Of a DNA stretch of 64,000 nucleotides, positions 60,885-64,000 are shown piece by piece. The stretch is taken from NCBI GenBank assembly GCA_023333565.1, contig JAJKFH010001473.1, positions 62,001 to 126,000 on the forward strand, given 5' to 3'. This DNA is from Puffinus mauretanicus. Its lineage: Eukaryota > Chordata > Aves > Procellariiformes > Procellariidae. The position numbers were made by a program, and so were the translations under genes. How positions within the stretch are numbered: the first letter of the stretch is position 1; each line of letters starts with the position of its first letter. The notes beneath the pieces were generated by a model. It was not told the origin of the DNA and searched no databases. It worked only from the letters and a program-made list of their open reading frames with translations.

Positions 60885-63844
60885 CTATAGGTATGTCCCT
60901 GGGTTGAGGTCCTGTGCTTTCTCAGTAGATCCCATGCTCTCCAGAGAAGGCTCACGGGATGCAGAAGTGTTATCGACTTTAAACTTTGAGACAATCCTGG
61001 CGGTTTCCTGTGTGATCTCAAAATGTTTGAGCTGCTGTCTCCCTCCTGAGCGCTGCTTGAGCGTGCTTGTGTCAGTCGGGCTGTTCCTGCTCCTCGTGCT
61101 CTCCTCCAGGACGTCCTTTGTCGTGGAGCTGCTGTCGGTAGGGTTGCCTTCTGCACCAGACTCGGTTGCCACGTTGGCTAATGTGGTAGTCCTCAAGGGC
61201 AGATTGGAAGATTTGGGAATGACTGGTTTCGTTTTTGCCTGTGTTCGAATATATTTTACAGGCTGTCGGCTGAAATGGCATCTGGGCTGGGTCCCTAGGA
61301 CCGTGTCCGAATCACTGTCTGTCTTTTCCTGCACGGAGTCCTCCAGGTCCTCCAGCTCAGAACCAATACTTGTATTCATCTCTGAACAAAAAATTAGACA
61401 GTTATCTTAGAACAGTGAGACACGGTTACTAGGACAAACAATTTTGGCTGATTACTTCTTTTGCTGTTAGAAAGGACACCAAAATCCCTCCTGCATTAAC
61501 AGGCTAAAACGCCTCCCTCTAACGGCTTCAATAATGAGAGCAATTGCAAGGTATGCATTTGAAAGAGGTATATGAATCGGGTTTATATTCTTAAAGCTCT
61601 CCTCGATGCGTTAAAGCCAGGAGAGCTGGCGGAGGTGACTGTGGGCTCGAGAGCTGAGGCAGCAGCAGGGAAAAGCCCTTCCTGAGAAGAGCAAAAAATG
61701 TGCTTGTGATTTCACGTGAGCTACGTGGCGGTTGCTCTGCAGTAGGTTATCTGCACAAAGACTGAGCGGCGATGCTGAAGAGGGCCCGGCTATGCTTCCT
61801 CTGCTGCGTCACGTAGGGGCAGACAGGCAGGAGGTGTGAAAACGCGATACAAAACGACCTATAACAGCATCACAATCACCACTTCATTTACCTAGGGCAT
61901 CCGCGCTTAAGGGACTGTGGGTTCCCTCCAGAGTCAGCTCACTGATGGCTTCCCTGGAAGACGAGTTATCAGACACACAGTCCACATTGAAACCATGCTT
62001 GGAGGAGAAATTCTGTTGGAAAAAGCCATGAGTGTTTATACAGGACTCTTATTTGACATGAAGATACTGCCAATTCCCACTTCACCCCAAATGCTGTAAG
62101 AGGAGGCAACCACTTGAGCTGAAAATGCCTTGATTTCTCTTAGATTATCTGTAACGCTTGGGGGCACAGGGAGGGAGCTTGCAGGGGTCACAGGGCAGGG
62201 CCATGAGAGAAAACTATGGTTCAAGACCTGCCAACTCCAGCATCCGTGCCGCCGCTGCCACAAAATTCGCCCCAGAAAGCAGCTGCTGCTTTCTGCCGAG
62301 CAGCGGTGTGCTGAGACCGATCCCCGTGTCCCGCGGAACACTGAAGTAGCCCGTACAACAAAAAGGGGAAACATCAGAAACCGAGCCATTAACTGTAGCG
62401 CAGTAATTATGGTCGGATGCAAATGGGAGGATGAGTGAAGGACACGGGGGTGCCTGGGAGTCGTGGTTGGTCTGGAACCAGTGTGAGTTGCACAAGGAGC
62501 CGGTCACCTGGGCAGGGGCTCCAGAGGTCGGTTTTATTAATGGCAAAAGGAGAGTGCCCTTAGAAGCAACTCCCCTTTTGAAAGGTTTGTGACACCTTCT
62601 GTGGAATTCAGTCACGCTGCAGAAGCAGGTAAAAATGGCTTTGAAAATAGTCAAAGGCAATAGTTGTGTGTATCTCAAAGTGCTTTCTGTGAAGGTTTAT
62701 TAATCCTGTAGGATTTCTGCACACAAGAAGTGAATTGTGTCTACCCTGGTGATTTTATTTCAACTGTAATCATAGTTACTCTAATTTCTGCTTCCTCGGT
62801 GAGCTGGACCTGTAGAGAAGGCAGCATTACTGCGTGTCAAACACGGATACGGTCACTGCAGACACACTGTCTTGCACATAAGCACCCATGACTCAAAAGC
62901 AGGAGGCAGATAGTCCCGAACCCGGATCTCACTCCCTTTGGCTTAAGTTTAGGAAAGTCATTTCCTCTTTCTTGCTCATCAAACCAGCTGTGAAAAGGAA
63001 AAAAAATCATGTCCCAGCTCAGGGATGCTATGCCCATTTGTATTTTTAAAGTGCTGTGAAATAGGTTGTGAAATATTGTGAGGAAAGAGCCGTGGAGCTT
63101 GGGAAGAACGCAGAACACTCAGTAGTAGTGGGGGGGGAAACAGGGTCCGTGGCCACTGCTCAGGGATGCAGCAGAGCCTTGTAGGGCTGTACCGGGGAAT
63201 GTGCTGGGTCTTAAGTGCACATAGCTGCTTCCAAAGTTGTAGAGCTGTTTACAGAGAGAAACAGCAGTGTTCTAAGCAATTTAGTATGGAGACCCCCACA
63301 ATTTTTCAGAATGGAGCAAAACCACCATCCGGAGTGGTCTGAGAAGCTGCTGAGTGATCTGTAGCTTATAATTTTTCTCCTGGTTCTCCCACTCCACGTG
63401 CAACAGACTCTCTGCTCCTTCCTCTCGAATAACCCTCTGATAGCAAACGGTTTTGTTATCCATGAAAAAAAGTTCTCTTTAATTGCTAGTCCACCCTCCT
63501 GTCTCTACAGCAGGGTCAGTAAGCCCAGCTCAGTGTCTGGGAGCTCTACCTCTAGAGTTATATTCTGGATTGTGTTTGGGCTCTGAGGTCCTTCATCCTT
63601 TTCTGTCGATGCTTCTTGCGAAGGATTTTCACATCCAAGGGATAAGGATGAAGGCAGGTCATCCATCCCAAACACCCTTTCGTAGTTCTGAATGAGAAAC
63701 TCCACAATCTGGGCTTGATACCCAGAGTCAACAAGGCATGACATTGAGACATCGCTCCCTGAGCCTGGCCGGATCAGAGTTGGCCCAAATACTATGCCCA
63801 GGTTGTTTGGGGACATCTTGTTCTCTTCGTATTTCTCTGCCACC
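60885..63844 (-). CDS. GMIP: GMIP, Rho GTPase-activating protein, C-terminal part (last three coding exons)
   Basis: Exons 63844-63550, 62012-61892 and 61381-60885 (TAG 60887-60885). Phases close, giving about 303 residues; human GMIP is 970. GMIP binds the GTPase GEM and has F-BAR-type, C1 and RhoGAP domains, inactivating RhoA. The first exon here is the end of the RhoGAP domain (VAEKYEENKM, NLGIVFGPTL, DSGYQAQIVEFLIQNYERVFGMDDLP). The rest is an acidic/Ser-rich disordered tail with two motifs shared with human GMIP: HFSRQPVKY and KHFEITQETAR. The intron after the RhoGAP exon is 1.5 kb, with donor GAG|GTAGAG. The catalytic Arg finger, C1 and F-BAR exons lie beyond the right edge. Confidence 0.93.
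62013..63549 (-). other. GMIP: GMIP intron
   Basis: 1.54-kb intron between the RhoGAP-end exon and the next tail exon. No exon, repeat or mobile element recognised. A further unrecognised small tail exon cannot be excluded, although the flanking phases (0/0) join cleanly without one. Confidence 0.7.
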
Positions 63845-64000
63845 CTGGGGAAGGGAAACAGGACCGTTAGGGGCTTCCCAGCACTCAACCCGAATGCACT
63901 GAGTACACAGATGGAATGCACCAAAACCCCCATTTCCTAGTAGAGAGTGAACCCCCATCTTTTACGGGGAGCAGAGCTCTGGTCTGTGCAGGGAAACTCC
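63845..64000 (-). other. GMIP: GMIP intron, cut by window edge
   Basis: Sequence upstream of the CCCCAG acceptor of the RhoGAP-end exon. No further GMIP exon is visible before the edge. Confidence 0.7.

Overview
The window is vertebrate nuclear DNA, most likely avian. It has spliced genes with GT-AG introns, three CpG-island promoters, and four 5'-truncated CR1 LINE copies, each ending in the bird/reptile-type ATTCTATGAT 3' repeat. Short introns and high gene density in the first 20 kb would suit a bird microchromosome. The species cannot be named from sequence alone; CR1 elements also occur in crocodilians and turtles.

Six protein-coding genes were recognised by translating exons and matching them to vertebrate families from memory. 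From left to right: ATP13A1 (+, C-terminal half only, 1-9057); MVB12A (-, complete, 9 coding exons, 11752-9814); DSN1 (-, complete, 11 coding exons, 16147-12001); PBX4 (-, complete, 9 coding exons, 30679-17106); LPAR2 (-, complete coding region in two exons, 46363-41474); and GMIP (-, last three coding exons only, 63844-60885). Exon phases close exactly in every model, so the coding coordinates are reliable to the base except where noted.

Region by region. 1-16.3 kb is compact: ATP13A1 and MVB12A end tail to tail about 100 bp apart, and DSN1 and MVB12A lie head to tail, with the DSN1 poly(A) signal about 210 bp from the MVB12A start codon. 16.3-31.1 kb is PBX4, with two long 5' introns and a strong CpG-island promoter. 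31.1-41.5 kb and 46.4-60.9 kb are intergenic or hold unidentified 5'/3' UTRs; no coding gene was recognised there. The far right is the 3' end of GMIP.

The genes do not form one pathway. Their products are an ER transmembrane-helix dislocase (ATP13A1), an ESCRT-I subunit (MVB12A), a kinetochore MIS12-complex subunit (DSN1), a TALE homeodomain cofactor (PBX4), a lysophosphatidic acid receptor (LPAR2) and a RhoGAP (GMIP). PBX4-LPAR2-GMIP keeps the human 19p13.11 order. ATP13A1, which I recall lying beside GMIP in human, is here on the other side of PBX4 in the opposite orientation, and DSN1 (human chromosome 20) is inserted in the block.

No new multi-gene system was found. The best leads are a GC-AG intron in ATP13A1, a Ser that resembles the S1P receptors at the LPAR2 exon junction in TM6, a perfect homeodomain palindrome in PBX4 intron 2, a 13-bp intronic hairpin, the NRF1/E2F layout of the DSN1 promoter, and conserved motifs in the GMIP tail.
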